A DNA stretch of 64,000 bases from Paenibacillus xylanilyticus (GCF_009664365.1 NZ_CP044310.1:1251001-1315000), one strand, 5' to 3'; positions 8,925-17,531 are shown, numbered from the stretch's first letter. Made by a program: numbers and translations. Notes: a model not told the origin generated them from the letters alone.

Positions 8925-9686
8925 ATGGGATATCCCCAGTGGCTTGACCCTTATGATGAACGGCCTTTTATCATGTTTTCGAATTCACACATATGGGCAA
9001 TAGCCTGCACGGCAATAGTGATTATCTTGCTGTACCTGTTTAGAAATCACTTGAGAGCATGGCCGGAACGCACACGTAGGGTGCTGCGATTCACCTTAGC
9101 CATCTTTATGATAGGTTGTGAAGTGCTGCTTCAGATCTGGTATGTCTACGGCGGGGTATGGAGTGTGAGGACATCGCTTCCGCTGGAGCTGTGCAGTCTG
9201 TCCCTGTTGTTGTCGGCCGTACTGCTGTTAACACGCAGTCGTATGCTTCATTCGGCGTTATTATTTGCAGGGACTGCAGGTGCATTGATGGCGATCGTAA
9301 CTCCCAACCTGGGTTATACCGTTCCACATTTTCGTTTTATTCAATTTTTTACGGCTCATGCCTGTATTATACTTGCCTTGCTCTATATGACCTGGGTAGA
9401 ACAGCTTCGTCCAAGCTGGCGATCGGTCGTGGGTTCGATGGTTTTTGTTAATGTGGCGGCGCTCATTGTATATGGAATGGATGTGCTTCTGGAAGCCAAT
9501 TATATGTTTCTTCGTCACAAACCGGAGACGGCATCCGTGCTGGATCTTCTGGGACCGTACCCGTTATATATCGTGGGAGAAGAAGTACTGGCAGCCGTAT
9601 TGTTTTCGCTCATGTACGTACTGTTCTTCGCCATTCCGGAGCGAGTGAGGAACCGGGTGAAGAACGAGAGAAGCTCCGCGGTATGA
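8925..9686 (+). CDS. TIGR02206/YwaF-like integral membrane protein
   Basis: The start at 8925 (MGYPQWLDPYDERPF) is preferred because AAGGAGAA lies just upstream; an in-frame ATG at 8871 has no site. The 253-residue protein has about seven hydrophobic helices. Hallmarks of the YwaF/TIGR02206 family are FSNSHIWAI near the N-terminus, LPLELCSLS in the fourth helix region, GTAGALMAIVTPNLG, and PHFRFIQFFTAH. The family is distantly related to eukaryotic TMEM164. The LPLELCS segment, with its Glu-Leu-Cys, is conserved and may be catalytic in TMEM164-like acyltransferases, but no function is established for the bacterial proteins. The gene stands alone and ends in a strong hairpin. Confidence 0.85.
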   Translation: MGYPQWLDPYDERPFIMFSNSHIWAIACTAIVIILLYLFRNHLRAWPERTRRVLRFTLAIFMIGCEVLLQIWYVYGGVWSVRTSLPLELCSLSLLLSAVLLLTRSRMLHSALLFAGTAGALMAIVTPNLGYTVPHFRFIQFFTAHACIILALLYMTWVEQLRPSWRSVVGSMVFVNVAALIVYGMDVLLEANYMFLRHKPETASVLDLLGPYPLYIVGEEVLAAVLFSLMYVLFFAIPERVRNRVKNERSSAV

Positions 9687-9709
9687 TTGGCAAAAGGAGA
9701 ACAATGAAA

Positions 9710-9755
9710 ATCCCGCAGTATCCTGAAGCTCAGGAGACATGCGGGATGTTTAATT
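9710..9755. terminator. Nested hairpin between convergent genes
   Basis: ATCCCGCA (9710-9717) pairs with TGCGGGAT (9740-9747), with an inner TCCTGA/TCAGGA stem, followed by GTTTAATTT. The AAAA on the left gives a U-run for the minus strand, so it can serve both flanking genes. Confidence 0.75.
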
Positions 9756-9785
9756 TATAGGACTCGATATGATGAAGTGGATAAC

Positions 9786-10580
9786 TTATCCCCGAAGGAG
9801 GGATTCTGCACCATCCACATAGATTCGTGTACCTGTGACATGGGAAGACTCGTCGGAAGCCAGGAAAAGCACCAGGTTGGCTACCTGTTCCGAAGTACCA
9901 GGTTCACCCTTGAGCGGATGTTCATGGCCTTCCGGGAACTCCACGGGGATCTGTACATCCTTCAGATCATCGGATGGATAGGTGTTGTCATCGATATTGG
10001 TGTCGATGGCACCAGGACATACGGCATTGACGCGAATCTTGTAACGGGCCAGTTCGAGCGCAGCCATCTTCGTAAAAGCAGTTTGCCCGGCTTTGCTGGA
10101 AGCGTATGCAGAGAACCCGATACCTGAGAATACCCGGTTACCGTTAATCGAACTGGTGATGATGATGCTGCCTCCACGGTCCTTCAGATGGGGGATGGCG
10201 TATTTGACGGTTGCAAACGTGCCGCGCATATTAATCTCCATCGTTTGGTCCCAGTCTTCCGGTTCCATCGTTTCAATCGGCGCCATGGTGCCGTTGATCC
10301 CTGCATTGGCGAATACAATATCCAGCTTGCCGGCTTCAGCCGCAGCTTGATTAATGGCTTTTTGCACATGGTCCGGCTTGGAAATATCGCATTCAATCAC
10401 ATACGCTTCACCGCCAGCCTGCTCAATGGTCTGCTTCGTTTCTTCCGCTTTCTCTGGTGTACGGTCCAGCATGTAGACTTTGGCTCCATGCTCTGCAAAA
10501 CGAATCGCGGTAGCCTGCCCAATACCGGAGCCACCACCGGTCACAATCGCCACTTTTCCATTCAAACGCTGTTCACTCAT
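9786..10580 (-). CDS. SDR family NAD(P)-dependent oxidoreductase
   Basis: A classical short-chain dehydrogenase of 264 residues. The cofactor motif is TGGGSGIG near residue 15, followed by ANAGI (the NAG motif), the catalytic Ser in ITSSINGN, and the catalytic YASSK. The C-terminus SSHVTGTRIYVDGAESL is typical of the 3-oxoacyl-ACP reductase/glucose dehydrogenase-like group. An acidic Asp after the second beta strand (LDRTPEK) suggests a preference for NAD(H), which is inference. The start at 10580 is chosen because GGAGGG lies 7 nt upstream; an in-frame codon at 10610 lacks a site. Genes of this type are often mis-called FabG; the substrate is unknown. Confidence 0.88.
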   Translation of the reverse strand: MSEQRLNGKVAIVTGGGSGIGQATAIRFAEHGAKVYMLDRTPEKAEETKQTIEQAGGEAYVIECDISKPDHVQKAINQAAAEAGKLDIVFANAGINGTMAPIETMEPEDWDQTMEINMRGTFATVKYAIPHLKDRGGSIIITSSINGNRVFSGIGFSAYASSKAGQTAFTKMAALELARYKIRVNAVCPGAIDTNIDDNTYPSDDLKDVQIPVEFPEGHEHPLKGEPGTSEQVANLVLFLASDESSHVTGTRIYVDGAESLLRG

Positions 10581-10678
10581 CCTGATCCCTCCACGTCCAT
10601 AAGATTTCACGTTACTCTCTATCTCTACATACCCGGCACAAGGGAGGTGAATCAGAATCCTTCATACTTGCCCAACCC

Positions 10679-10706
10679 AAAAAAACAGGACCGATAATCG
10701 GTCCTG
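10679..10706 (-). terminator. Intrinsic terminator (minus strand)
   Basis: CAGGACCGAT and ATCGGTCCTG (10686-10706) form a perfect 10-bp stem with a one-base centre. On the minus strand it is followed by TTTTTTTGGG. It ends the transcript of the gene at 10755. Confidence 0.85.
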
Positions 10707-10754
10707 CATCTACATCTGAAATGACGTCTAATATGCGAATCGCTTGCTGAAATG

Positions 10755-11012
10755 TTATTTATGCTTCTTCCAGTCCAGCGAGCTGTTATTCAATAAATAC
10801 TCGAAGTCATTATCCCGACGCTTCTGTTCCGCTTTGCGAGCCTCTTCGGCCTGCTGGCGTTCCTCTTCCTTGCGCTGGGCTTCGGCAGCCTTGGCTTCAT
10901 CAGCTTGTGCCTTCAGCTTCTCCAGCACGTCGCTGCTGAGCAGATCCTTCAGCGTCGTTGGTTTATCCTGAGCTGCTTTGGGAGCAGCAGGTTGTTTTTT
11001 GGATTTTGCCAT
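10755..11012 (-). CDS. YqkE-like (DUF3886) small charged coiled-coil protein
   Basis: An 85-residue, highly charged protein. Its N-terminus is Lys/Ala/Pro-rich (MAKSKKQPAAPKAAQDKP), then a TLKDLLSSDVLEKLKAQ segment typical of the YqkE family, then a long Glu/Arg/Lys/Gln coiled coil at about residues 35-70, then DFEYLLNNSSLDWKKHK. The start at 11012 has GAGGAG 8 nt upstream; a longer in-frame start at 11066 has none. Its own terminator lies at 10679. The family is found across Bacillales and I know of no assigned function. Confidence 0.75.
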   Translation of the reverse strand: MAKSKKQPAAPKAAQDKPTTLKDLLSSDVLEKLKAQADEAKAAEAQRKEEERQQAEEARKAEQKRRDNDFEYLLNNSSLDWKKHK

Positions 11013-11211
11013 GGAAAATTCTCCTCTCCAACGTAAATCAGGTTCCCTGTTTTGATGCGTAGTCATAGTATATCAGGTTCCCGGTATCCATTCCATGAAT
11101 CGAGTCAAGAAAAGAAGGAAATCAGCTGGTCCGTGACGAATGAAAACGGGTATAAAATCATATAGTATTACCGATACTGCGACTATTCCCTGGAGAAAGG
11201 AGTCGTTGTTC

Positions 11212-11322
11212 GTGGAAGTTGACCGCAGCATGTTGAAAGGGCTTGCATGGGGGATTGCCTTCAGCTGCCCGCTATGGATTGCGATTATTGGCTGGTTCCG
11301 TTTGTTGGGGTGGATGTTGTGA
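11212..11322 (+). CDS. Putative 36-residue single-span membrane peptide
   Basis: GTG start with AAAGGAG 9 nt upstream. The translation MEVDRSMLKG continues into one hydrophobic helix (LAWGIAFSCPLWIAIIGWFRLLGWML) that reaches the C-terminus. A longer reading from the ATG at 11140 is open but has no ribosome site. The pattern of good site, short acidic head and one Trp-rich helix fits a real small membrane protein. I do not recognise a family. Confidence 0.45.
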   Translation: MEVDRSMLKGLAWGIAFSCPLWIAIIGWFRLLGWML

Positions 11323-11405
11323 GAACAGCGGGTTGCAGAGCTGCTGCATATATACGTGCGTAGAGGCTTTTTTTAAAACCTCATATGTAAACGCTATCAT
11401 TAAAT

Positions 11406-11450
11406 AAAGCTCTGCCTTGCGTATTTATCGCAAGACAGAGCTTTTGTTTG
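11406..11450. terminator. Strong bidirectional terminator
   Basis: AAAGCTCTGCCTTGCG (11406-11421) pairs with CGCAAGACAGAGCTTT (11429-11444) around TATTTAT with one mismatch. T/A runs lie on both sides. It separates the small gene at 11212 from the convergent cyclophilin gene. Confidence 0.85.
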
Positions 11451-11470
11451 TAAGTAATGTACCTAGAGGT

Positions 11471-12121
11471 TTATTCCTCAGGCATTTTAACAGGTTCAGG
11501 ATATTCCAATCCATGCGTGTCCACAGTCACTTTTTTCATGACTTGATCCGTAACCGGTTTTACTCCTTCAGTAGGCTGATTAACGATGCTATCCACCACA
11601 TCCATACCTTCTGTGACTTTGCCAAAAGAAGCATATTGAGCATCTAAATTCTCATCGTCTGCTGCCATGATGAAAAATTGGGAACCAGCTGAATCGAGTT
11701 TTCCAGATTCCCTTGCCATAGAGATAACCCCGCGTGTGTGCTTCAGATTATTTTTGTGCCCGTTGGATGTGAATTCACCCTTAATAGCATATCCGGGGCC
11801 GCCTGTCCCATTACCATTCGGATCTCCACCTTGAATCATGAAGCCCGGAACAACCCGGTGAAAGATGAGGCCATCATAGAAACCCTGATTGGCCAGCGAG
11901 ATGAAATTGTATACCGTGTTGGGCGCAATATCCGGATAGAGTTCGATCACGATTTTTTGCCCGTCCTGCATTTCAATCGTGGCTACCGGGTTTTGACCTT
12001 CAGGCGGCGCAGGAACGGGTTCCGTCGCGCTGCTCGAAGGGCGTCCGCAGCCGCTAATAACAATAAGCAGCAGCGCCATGATCAGCGATGCAGCAGTTGT
12101 TTTTTTCCATCGTAAAGACAT
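11471..12121 (-). CDS. Lipoprotein cyclophilin-type peptidyl-prolyl isomerase
   Basis: This 216-residue exported lipoprotein catalyses cis-trans isomerisation of prolyl bonds, probably folding proteins at the outer face of the membrane. The signal peptide ends in the lipobox VISGC (Cys25). After a Pro/Ser/Glu linker, the cyclophilin domain covers about residues 45-205, with the signature FHRVVPGFMIQGGDP, GTGGPGYAIKGEF, GVISMAR and GSQFFIM. The catalytic Arg is in FHRVV. AAGGGGG lies 9 nt before the ATG. In Bacillales the PrsA foldase is a parvulin, so a lipoprotein cyclophilin is an additional extracytoplasmic foldase. Confidence 0.92.
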   Translation of the reverse strand: MSLRWKKTTAASLIMALLLIVISGCGRPSSSATEPVPAPPEGQNPVATIEMQDGQKIVIELYPDIAPNTVYNFISLANQGFYDGLIFHRVVPGFMIQGGDPNGNGTGGPGYAIKGEFTSNGHKNNLKHTRGVISMARESGKLDSAGSQFFIMAADDENLDAQYASFGKVTEGMDVVDSIVNQPTEGVKPVTDQVMKKVTVDTHGLEYPEPVKMPEE

Positions 12122-12376
12122 GAGAATGTTCCCCCTTGCATCTCTGCTTAATGTGTTTCAACGGAATTATTTTGGGATAATCCATCAACTATCATACCGT
12201 TTTTTGGGACAGGAAGGCAATCCAAGCTTTGTTTTTGAAACTGCCAGGGATGGTCTTCATGGAGGCATAGGTGTAAAATAAGGAAAATGCTTCCGCAGCA
12301 GGACGTACGGGTCTGTTCCGTCCGCTCCAAACCACGGCAGTCCCGGGCGTCAGTAACGGAAAGGGCGTGTGGGTAT

Positions 12377-13609
12377 ATGAACTTCTCGTGGAAGCGTAAT
12401 CTGGTGATTTTGTGGATTGGTGTATTTTTTTGCAGCACCGCGTATTCAATTTCCATCCCGTTTTTGCCCTTGTTTCTGAGCGGCGATCTCGGTGTTCGTG
12501 ATCACCTGGAGTTTTGGTCAGGGCTGGCCTTTGGCATCACGTTTCTGGCCAGTGCACTGGTGTCTCCATTCTGGGGTTCCCTGGCAGACAAATACGGACG
12601 CAAGCCGATGCTGATCCGGTCGGGATACAGCCTTGCGGTTTTGTATTTAATCAATTACTTTGTACAGGACCCATATTCACTCATTGTAGTCCGGCTATTT
12701 CAGGGATTGCTGGCTGGTTTCGTTCCGGCTGCAATTGCCCTTGTGGGTACGAATACACCAGAAGATAAGACCGGATACGCGCTGGGTATCATGTCTACCG
12801 CCGGAGCTACGGGCGGGATCATTGGTCCGCTGATTGGCGGTGTGGTAAGCCACTACTATGGCAATCGAAATGCTTTTTTATTTTCGGCCATTGTGGTGCT
12901 CGTCTCTGCGGTAATCGCGACCTTCTGGGTAAAAGAGGAGAATTTCAATCGCAATAAGCCGCGTTCCCATGTCATGGATGATATCCGTGAAGCCAGAGCG
13001 AATCGTCTGTTTATTACTGTGCTAGGCATGATGGGCATCTGTACCTTTTCCGTCATGATTCTTGAGCCGCTGCTCACGGTCTATGTCATGGAGATGGGGA
13101 TTCAGCCGGACAGGGCATCACTCAGCTCAGGTATTATTTTCTCAGCGGTAGGTATAGCTACCGTCATTATGGCACCGAGATGGGGGAAGATTGGTCAACG
13201 CATCGGTTACGGCAAAGTGCTGATTATTGGACTCATCGGCGGGGCGGTGGGGAATCTGCTGCAATTTTTCACGACAGGTTATATCGGTTTTGGTGTTTTG
13301 CGGTTTGTATATGGGTTGTTCTTCGCGGCTGTGTTCCCGGCCATCAATGCCATGATTGTGCAGGCGACGGACCCGGGTTTCCGAGGAAGGGCCTTTAGCT
13401 TGAATCAGTCAGCGTCCCAGATCGGTACGATGGCAGGACCCATTATCGGTGGTATTCTCGGTGGATGGCTGCCTATTCGCTGGATTTTTATCATCAATGG
13501 ACTGGCGCTCTTAATCACAGCGATTGTAGCCAAATGGTCTGGCTTGGAGCACAAGCTCCCGGGTTCAGGAAAATCAGCATCGAAGAAAGCGGTAACAGCA
13601 GATCGATAG
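12377..13609 (+). CDS. MFS drug-type efflux transporter
   Basis: A 410-residue, 12-helix major facilitator protein. Motif A between helices 2 and 3 is GSLADKYGRKPML. The drug/H+ antiporter-like motif C region is STAGATGGIIGPLIGG in helix 5. The second half repeats the fold, with GRAFSLNQSASQIGTMAGPIIGG. The proteins most like this are the MdtG/multidrug group, so proton-driven export of small molecules is likely, with the substrate unknown. The start at 12377 (MNFSWKRNL) is chosen because translation upstream is not protein-like; the ribosome site there is only AAAGGG. It stands alone and ends in the hairpin at 13628. Confidence 0.87.
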   Translation: MNFSWKRNLVILWIGVFFCSTAYSISIPFLPLFLSGDLGVRDHLEFWSGLAFGITFLASALVSPFWGSLADKYGRKPMLIRSGYSLAVLYLINYFVQDPYSLIVVRLFQGLLAGFVPAAIALVGTNTPEDKTGYALGIMSTAGATGGIIGPLIGGVVSHYYGNRNAFLFSAIVVLVSAVIATFWVKEENFNRNKPRSHVMDDIREARANRLFITVLGMMGICTFSVMILEPLLTVYVMEMGIQPDRASLSSGIIFSAVGIATVIMAPRWGKIGQRIGYGKVLIIGLIGGAVGNLLQFFTTGYIGFGVLRFVYGLFFAAVFPAINAMIVQATDPGFRGRAFSLNQSASQIGTMAGPIIGGILGGWLPIRWIFIINGLALLITAIVAKWSGLEHKLPGSGKSASKKAVTADR

Positions 13610-13627
13610 ATGGATATTTAGGAGAGG

Positions 13628-13662
13628 GATGGCGCTGTAGCAATACAGCAGCCATCTTTTTG
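13628..13662 (+). terminator. Terminator after MFS gene
   Basis: GATGGC-GCTGTA pairs with TACAGC-A-GCCATC, followed by TTTTT. Confidence 0.8.
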
Positions 13663-13701
13663 ATATGACTATATATGTGAGGAAGTAATATACATTTAAA
13701 A

Positions 13702-13730
13702 AGGGAAACCTCTTCATGAGAGATTTCCCT
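13702..13730 (-). terminator. Terminator for the small-gene unit on the minus strand
   Basis: AGGGAAA-C-CTCT pairs with AGAG-A-TTTCCCT. On the minus strand it is followed by TTTTTAAATG. It lies just downstream of the gene at 13767. Confidence 0.75.
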
Positions 13731-13766
13731 ATTGTTCAGTCTGATTCATTTCATAGAAAAGGTGTA

Positions 13767-13946
13767 TCATTCTTCAGAATCGGATTTCTCCTTCGGAATG
13801 GCATGCTCAACAGCATCACGCTGATCCTCTTTTTCCAGAGCATCCGGAAATGAATCTTCCGTAAATAGCCCGAAATCAGGATCGATGTCCCGTTCGGTCA
13901 CCAGACTATCCGGCGTCTCGACATGTTTATGGTGGTCTTCCTTCAT
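13767..13946 (-). CDS. Small acidic protein, 59 residues, unknown
   Basis: ATG with GGAGGTG 8 nt upstream. The translation starts MKEDHHKHVETPDSL and is dominated by Asp/Glu, with no hydrophobic helix and no cysteine. It lies 44 bp after the acidic gene at 13991-14362 on the same strand and shares its terminator at 13702, so the two probably form an operon. I do not recognise the family. It may be a soluble, spore- or stress-associated small protein, but nothing in the sequence proves that. Confidence 0.6.
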   Translation of the reverse strand: MKEDHHKHVETPDSLVTERDIDPDFGLFTEDSFPDALEKEDQRDAVEHAIPKEKSDSEE

Positions 13947-13990
13947 TATGCTGCACCTCCTTTTTCACGACGCAAGGGAGTTTGCCAATC

Positions 13991-14362
13991 TTAACCTCGT
14001 GGAAGAATGTCGTCCTGCGGTTTGGCATCGGCTCCTGCACCATTGAGAAGATCAGTACCATGAAGGGCGTCCGGATCAGGTGCAGCCGGGTCAACCGGGC
14101 TATTCGGCTGCAGCAGATCGGCATCAGGCACAGATTCCAGTGCAGGCTCTGCCAAACGTGATTCGAGCTCCTCATCCTCTACTGTCGTTGCAGCTACAGG
14201 AGGCAGGTCCGTCTCATCGGTTTCAATCCGTCTTCCGGACACTTCGTCAAATGTATCCATATCGCCCGCGGGTACTTCCGTTTCGGGCGGAATATCGCGG
14301 AACCTCTGATATCGGTCATAAAAACGGTCACTTTCGTCATTACTAATCGGTCTGTCTGTCAT
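13991..14362 (-). CDS. Acidic, low-complexity hypothetical protein
   Basis: A 123-residue protein with AAAGGAG 9 nt before its ATG. The first 30 residues are polar (MTDRPISNDESDRFYDRYQR). The rest is rich in Asp, Glu, Pro and Ala and probably disordered. There are no Cys, no membrane helix and no recognisable domain. It is upstream of, and probably cotranscribed with, the 59-residue acidic gene at 13767. Similar acidic proteins occur in Paenibacillus, but I cannot give a function. Confidence 0.7.
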   Translation of the reverse strand: MTDRPISNDESDRFYDRYQRFRDIPPETEVPAGDMDTFDEVSGRRIETDETDLPPVAATTVEDEELESRLAEPALESVPDADLLQPNSPVDPAAPDPDALHGTDLLNGAGADAKPQDDILPRG

Positions 14363-14514
14363 AAGTAGCAGCTCCTTTCAGGCATTAAATGTGATTGACT
14401 GCATGTATTATGGTGCTGATATTTTCTAAGGTTCTTACCCCGTAGTTACCCAAACCCTAAACGTTGTAATCCTGCACGTGTTAGCATTCCCTGGGTTGAC
14501 CCGAATATGAATGA

Positions 14515-14676
14515 TTAAAATTTAGGGAATACATATTTGACGAGAAAGTACAGGAAGCCGAAAAAAATGAGTACATAAGCCGCATATTTAATAAAAGTGG
14601 AGGCGACCATGCTGGAATCCGATTTTTGCTGGATATCTTTCCGTTCTACTTCTACCGTTTTGTGTGGCTCGTTCAT
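14515..14676 (-). CDS. Small single-span membrane protein, 53 residues
   Basis: ATG preceded by AAGGAG with 9-nt spacing. The head MNEPHKTVEVERKDIQQK is polar. One transmembrane helix at about residues 28-48 (FIKYAAYVLIFFGFLYFLVKY) is followed by VFPKF and the stop. The charge pattern (polar head, Lys/Tyr tail) is coherent and the site is strong, so it is very probably a gene. Family and function are unknown. It lies alone in the 460-bp space between the genes at 13991 and 14822. Confidence 0.65.
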   Translation of the reverse strand: MNEPHKTVEVERKDIQQKSDSSMVASTFIKYAAYVLIFFGFLYFLVKYVFPKF

Positions 14677-14821
14677 TTAAATCATCTCCTTAAATAGGTG
14701 AATGGTTGCTTTGAGGAACCATTACACCCATAGAAGCGAATTGAATCGCAGAACAGCTGGTACAGCTTTCGAGCAAGGCCTATGTTATGATGGAGCATGA
14801 TAAAATAGGGAGGGATTCCAG

Positions 14822-15103
14822 TTGGAATGGTTTACACTTGGCAATATGATCACTCGAATCCGAATTGGACAAAAGGCATCAACACCGGGCTTTTCGCGTA
14901 CAGTCATTCGCAGACCGGATGGTTTGTTCTGGGTCGGTGGCATATGGGCCGGACAAGTTGTCCAGTTGCGTGATTTTCTTTTTTCGGATATATGGACGAT
15001 CTATGAGGATGAGGAAACGGAGCAGTGGCTGAAGTTTCGGAATGCCTATGAACGAACGGAGCGGGAAATGATTGAGAACCAGTTCGAAGATTTGCGCGGG
15101 TAA
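14822..15103 (+). CDS. Hypothetical protein, 93 residues
   Basis: TTG start with GGAGGG 7 nt upstream. The sequence is mixed alpha/beta, with a beta-rich first half (FSRTVIRRPDGLFWVGGIWAG) and an acidic amphipathic C-terminal helix (EQWLKFRNAYERTEREMI). There are no signal peptide, Cys or catalytic motifs. It looks like a folded soluble protein. I do not recognise the family. Confidence 0.65.
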   Translation: MEWFTLGNMITRIRIGQKASTPGFSRTVIRRPDGLFWVGGIWAGQVVQLRDFLFSDIWTIYEDEETEQWLKFRNAYERTEREMIENQFEDLRG

Positions 15104-15305
15104 GACAAAGGATAACTGGATTCCCTCGTTATAAAATGGAAATAAATATATAGTTGAACTAAAATGTGATTTTTTTCGTTTGCCATTAGAAGGTGACACG
15201 TTAAATCATGGCGAATCATAAATGATAGAGTTAGGGGATAGATTCAGCATTTTGCATCTTTGGATGCTGCTAAATGCTCAAAATATGAACTTTGAGGTGC
15301 TGTGA

Positions 15306-17207
15306 ATGAAAAATGTGCCCAAAGCGATCATCGTCCTATGGATCAGCCTGTTATTCATCATGTATTGGCCGCAGGGAGTAGGCGCTGCAGGTGTACAGGA
15401 AGATAACAGTCCTGTCCCCATTACGACATGGGAAGTAAAATGGGGAAATGAACACGATCAGGGGTTTATCAGCGAAGTGGGAAGACCCGATGAGGTCTGG
15501 GAGCGGCAAGGGTTGGAGAAGCCGGATTATACCACGGTGAATCCTTCCACGGAGTCACTATGGACTCGCTTGACCATTCCGCAGCTGAGTGAGGATACCT
15601 CTGCCATTCGTTTTGAAAATATTAAAGGTCAACATATCGTGATCTATCTTAAGGATCGCAAGGTGTATGAGAACTATCATTATAACTACGACAACAATGC
15701 GGTACTGCTGCCTCTATCCATCAAAAATTCAGGTGAGCAGCTGTATATATGGACTGAAAATACCAACGGCCGCCTTGGAATCTTCGGGATGGTGGAGGTA
15801 GGCAGATACACCAATCTGCAGGAGAGATATATTCATAATGGTTTGTTGGATGTCATCTTAGGGGCAACCTTTCTGTTTACAGCCATGACCATGCTCAGCT
15901 GCACATTCTTCTTTGGTAAATTCCATAAGGGATTATGGATCTCGCTATGTGTTGTCATGGGTTCCATCGGAACGATGATCATTACGTATTCACAATTTCT
16001 GTATACGTTCTACCAGATTTACGGGGATCTGTACTCCATATTGTTCGATATGGCGATGCTGGCGGGAATGCCTGCATTATGTTATTTTTTCGAACAGATT
16101 ATTGGGACAGGACCTTATGGGATTTTCACGAAGTTAAGAAAATTCCAGCTCGTGTATTCGGGTATTGCAATCTTCGCACTGCTCCTGTATTTCATCTCGA
16201 GCGGTCAATGGGACGTACTGTATGTATATCTGGTTCAAAAGGCAATCGGGGTCATTTTGGTGATCCTGCTGACATTACTGATGATTGGTACCATATCTCA
16301 GGCGCTAAGGAGAAACAAGGAAGCGATACTGCTGGCTGCAGGATACAGTACGTTTGCGCTCATCAGTGTAGCCGAATTGTTATGGTACTATCAGCGGAAC
16401 GGCACGTATCATCTCATATGGTGGAAGTGGTCGATGGTTGCTTTTATCATAGCACTTATAGCCATTCTGGGCAGTCGTTTTGCGGAAAAGCATAGACAGG
16501 TCATTGAATACTCCAAGGAACTGGAGCTGTTCAACAATGAATTGCAGCGATCCGAGAAGATGGAGATTATTAGTGAGCTGGCCGCTTCAGTTGCCCATGA
16601 AGTTCGGAATCCTTTACAGGTGACCAGAGGATTTTTACAGCTGATGACCGAACAGGAAGACAACAAAAACAAGGGGTATGTGCGAATTGCCCTTGAGGAG
16701 CTTGACCGGGCCTCAGGGATCATTACGGACTTTCTGACGTTTGCCAAACCGGAGTTTGATCATATCGCATCTCTTAATATTGCCGAAGAGTTTGCGCATA
16801 TTGAAGGGATTCTGGTGCCAATGGCCAATCTGGAAGGCGGTAAAATAACAACGGATATTCCGCCAGATCTCTGGATTCGTGGCAACTCCTCCAAGTTCAA
16901 ACAGGCCTTTATTAATATTATTAAAAACAGTATCGAAGCATTACAGGGTCAAGGCCAGATTGATATATGGGCCTATGCCCAGGATGGAATGATTAAAGTT
17001 CACGTGAGGGATAACGGGGAAGGCATGGATGAGGAAGCTTTGGTCCGCCTGGGAGAGCCCTACTTCTCCAACAAGATCAAGGGAACAGGGCTTGGGATGA
17101 TGGTAACCTTCCGAATTGTGGAAGCGATGCATGGCGAGATCTCATTTACAAGTACAAAAGGGGTAGGAACGGAAGCTGTTGTATCTTTTGCCGAGTTCGT
17201 CGATTGA
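15306..17207 (+). CDS. 7TM-type sensor histidine kinase, orphan
   Basis: A 633-residue membrane kinase. A signal peptide covers residues 1-28. An extracellular beta-rich domain at about 30-175 resembles the 7TMR-DISM extracellular fold. Seven or so helices span about 180-395. The dimerisation/phosphoacceptor domain is ASVAHEVRNPLQ, with His431 as the likely phosphorylated residue. The HATPase domain shows NIIKNSIEAL (N box), DNGEGMD (G1) and GTGLGM (G2). HEVRNPL plus an ATPase of this type is the pattern of sporulation-kinase-like enzymes. No response regulator is adjacent. GAGGTG lies before the ATG, and a hairpin occupies 15246-15278 just upstream. It converges on the peptide operon at 17289; a functional link is only a possibility. 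Confidence 0.9.
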   Translation: MKNVPKAIIVLWISLLFIMYWPQGVGAAGVQEDNSPVPITTWEVKWGNEHDQGFISEVGRPDEVWERQGLEKPDYTTVNPSTESLWTRLTIPQLSEDTSAIRFENIKGQHIVIYLKDRKVYENYHYNYDNNAVLLPLSIKNSGEQLYIWTENTNGRLGIFGMVEVGRYTNLQERYIHNGLLDVILGATFLFTAMTMLSCTFFFGKFHKGLWISLCVVMGSIGTMIITYSQFLYTFYQIYGDLYSILFDMAMLAGMPALCYFFEQIIGTGPYGIFTKLRKFQLVYSGIAIFALLLYFISSGQWDVLYVYLVQKAIGVILVILLTLLMIGTISQALRRNKEAILLAAGYSTFALISVAELLWYYQRNGTYHLIWWKWSMVAFIIALIAILGSRFAEKHRQVIEYSKELELFNNELQRSEKMEIISELAASVAHEVRNPLQVTRGFLQLMTEQEDNKNKGYVRIALEELDRASGIITDFLTFAKPEFDHIASLNIAEEFAHIEGILVPMANLEGGKITTDIPPDLWIRGNSSKFKQAFINIIKNSIEALQGQGQIDIWAYAQDGMIKVHVRDNGEGMDEEALVRLGEPYFSNKIKGTGLGMMVTFRIVEAMHGEISFTSTKGVGTEAVVSFAEFVD

Positions 17208-17288
17208 CGGACTGGCAGAAGATAGACAGCTTTTTTGTCCTCTACCCCTTTACCCGTAATGTTGGCTCAGAGCCGTTAATTTGGGTGT

Positions 17289-17531
17289 TTAGGTTCTCCA
17301 AGGTCCACAATTCACGTCATAATTCACTTTGGAGGGATTGGGCGGAATAACAAGAACATAATCATTCTGCTGTTCTTCTACTGTACGGATCTTAACGTTG
17401 TCCGGAATATCAATACCGAATGCATCGCGAAGTGCCTGTTTTGGATTGGAATGCAGCTGCTGTCTGAAATGTTCATCGGTCCAGGCCTTTTCAATAATAT
17501 CCTCATGCATTGTTCTCTCAGATACCATCAT
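17289..17531 (-). CDS. NHLP-leader-type RiPP precursor peptide with a C-terminal Trp
   Basis: The 80-residue peptide has the nitrile-hydratase-alpha-like leader pattern: EKAWTDEHFRQQLHSNPKQA, then ALRDAFGIDIPDNVKIRTVE, then a beta strand ending VLVIPPNPS. The last ~14 residues would be the core; they end NCGPWRT, so Trp78 is third from the end and Cys75 is the only cysteine. Two adjacent ATGs start the frame; AAGGGA lies about 10 nt upstream. It follows the isoprenyl-transferase-like gene by 45 bp on the same strand, as comX follows comQ in Bacillus. The ComX pheromone also has Trp third from its C-terminus. A prenylated Trp is therefore the leading hypothesis. No protease or exporter gene is adjacent. 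Confidence 0.72.
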   Translation of the reverse strand: MMVSERTMHEDIIEKAWTDEHFRQQLHSNPKQALRDAFGIDIPDNVKIRTVEEQQNDYVLVIPPNPSKVNYDVNCGPWRT

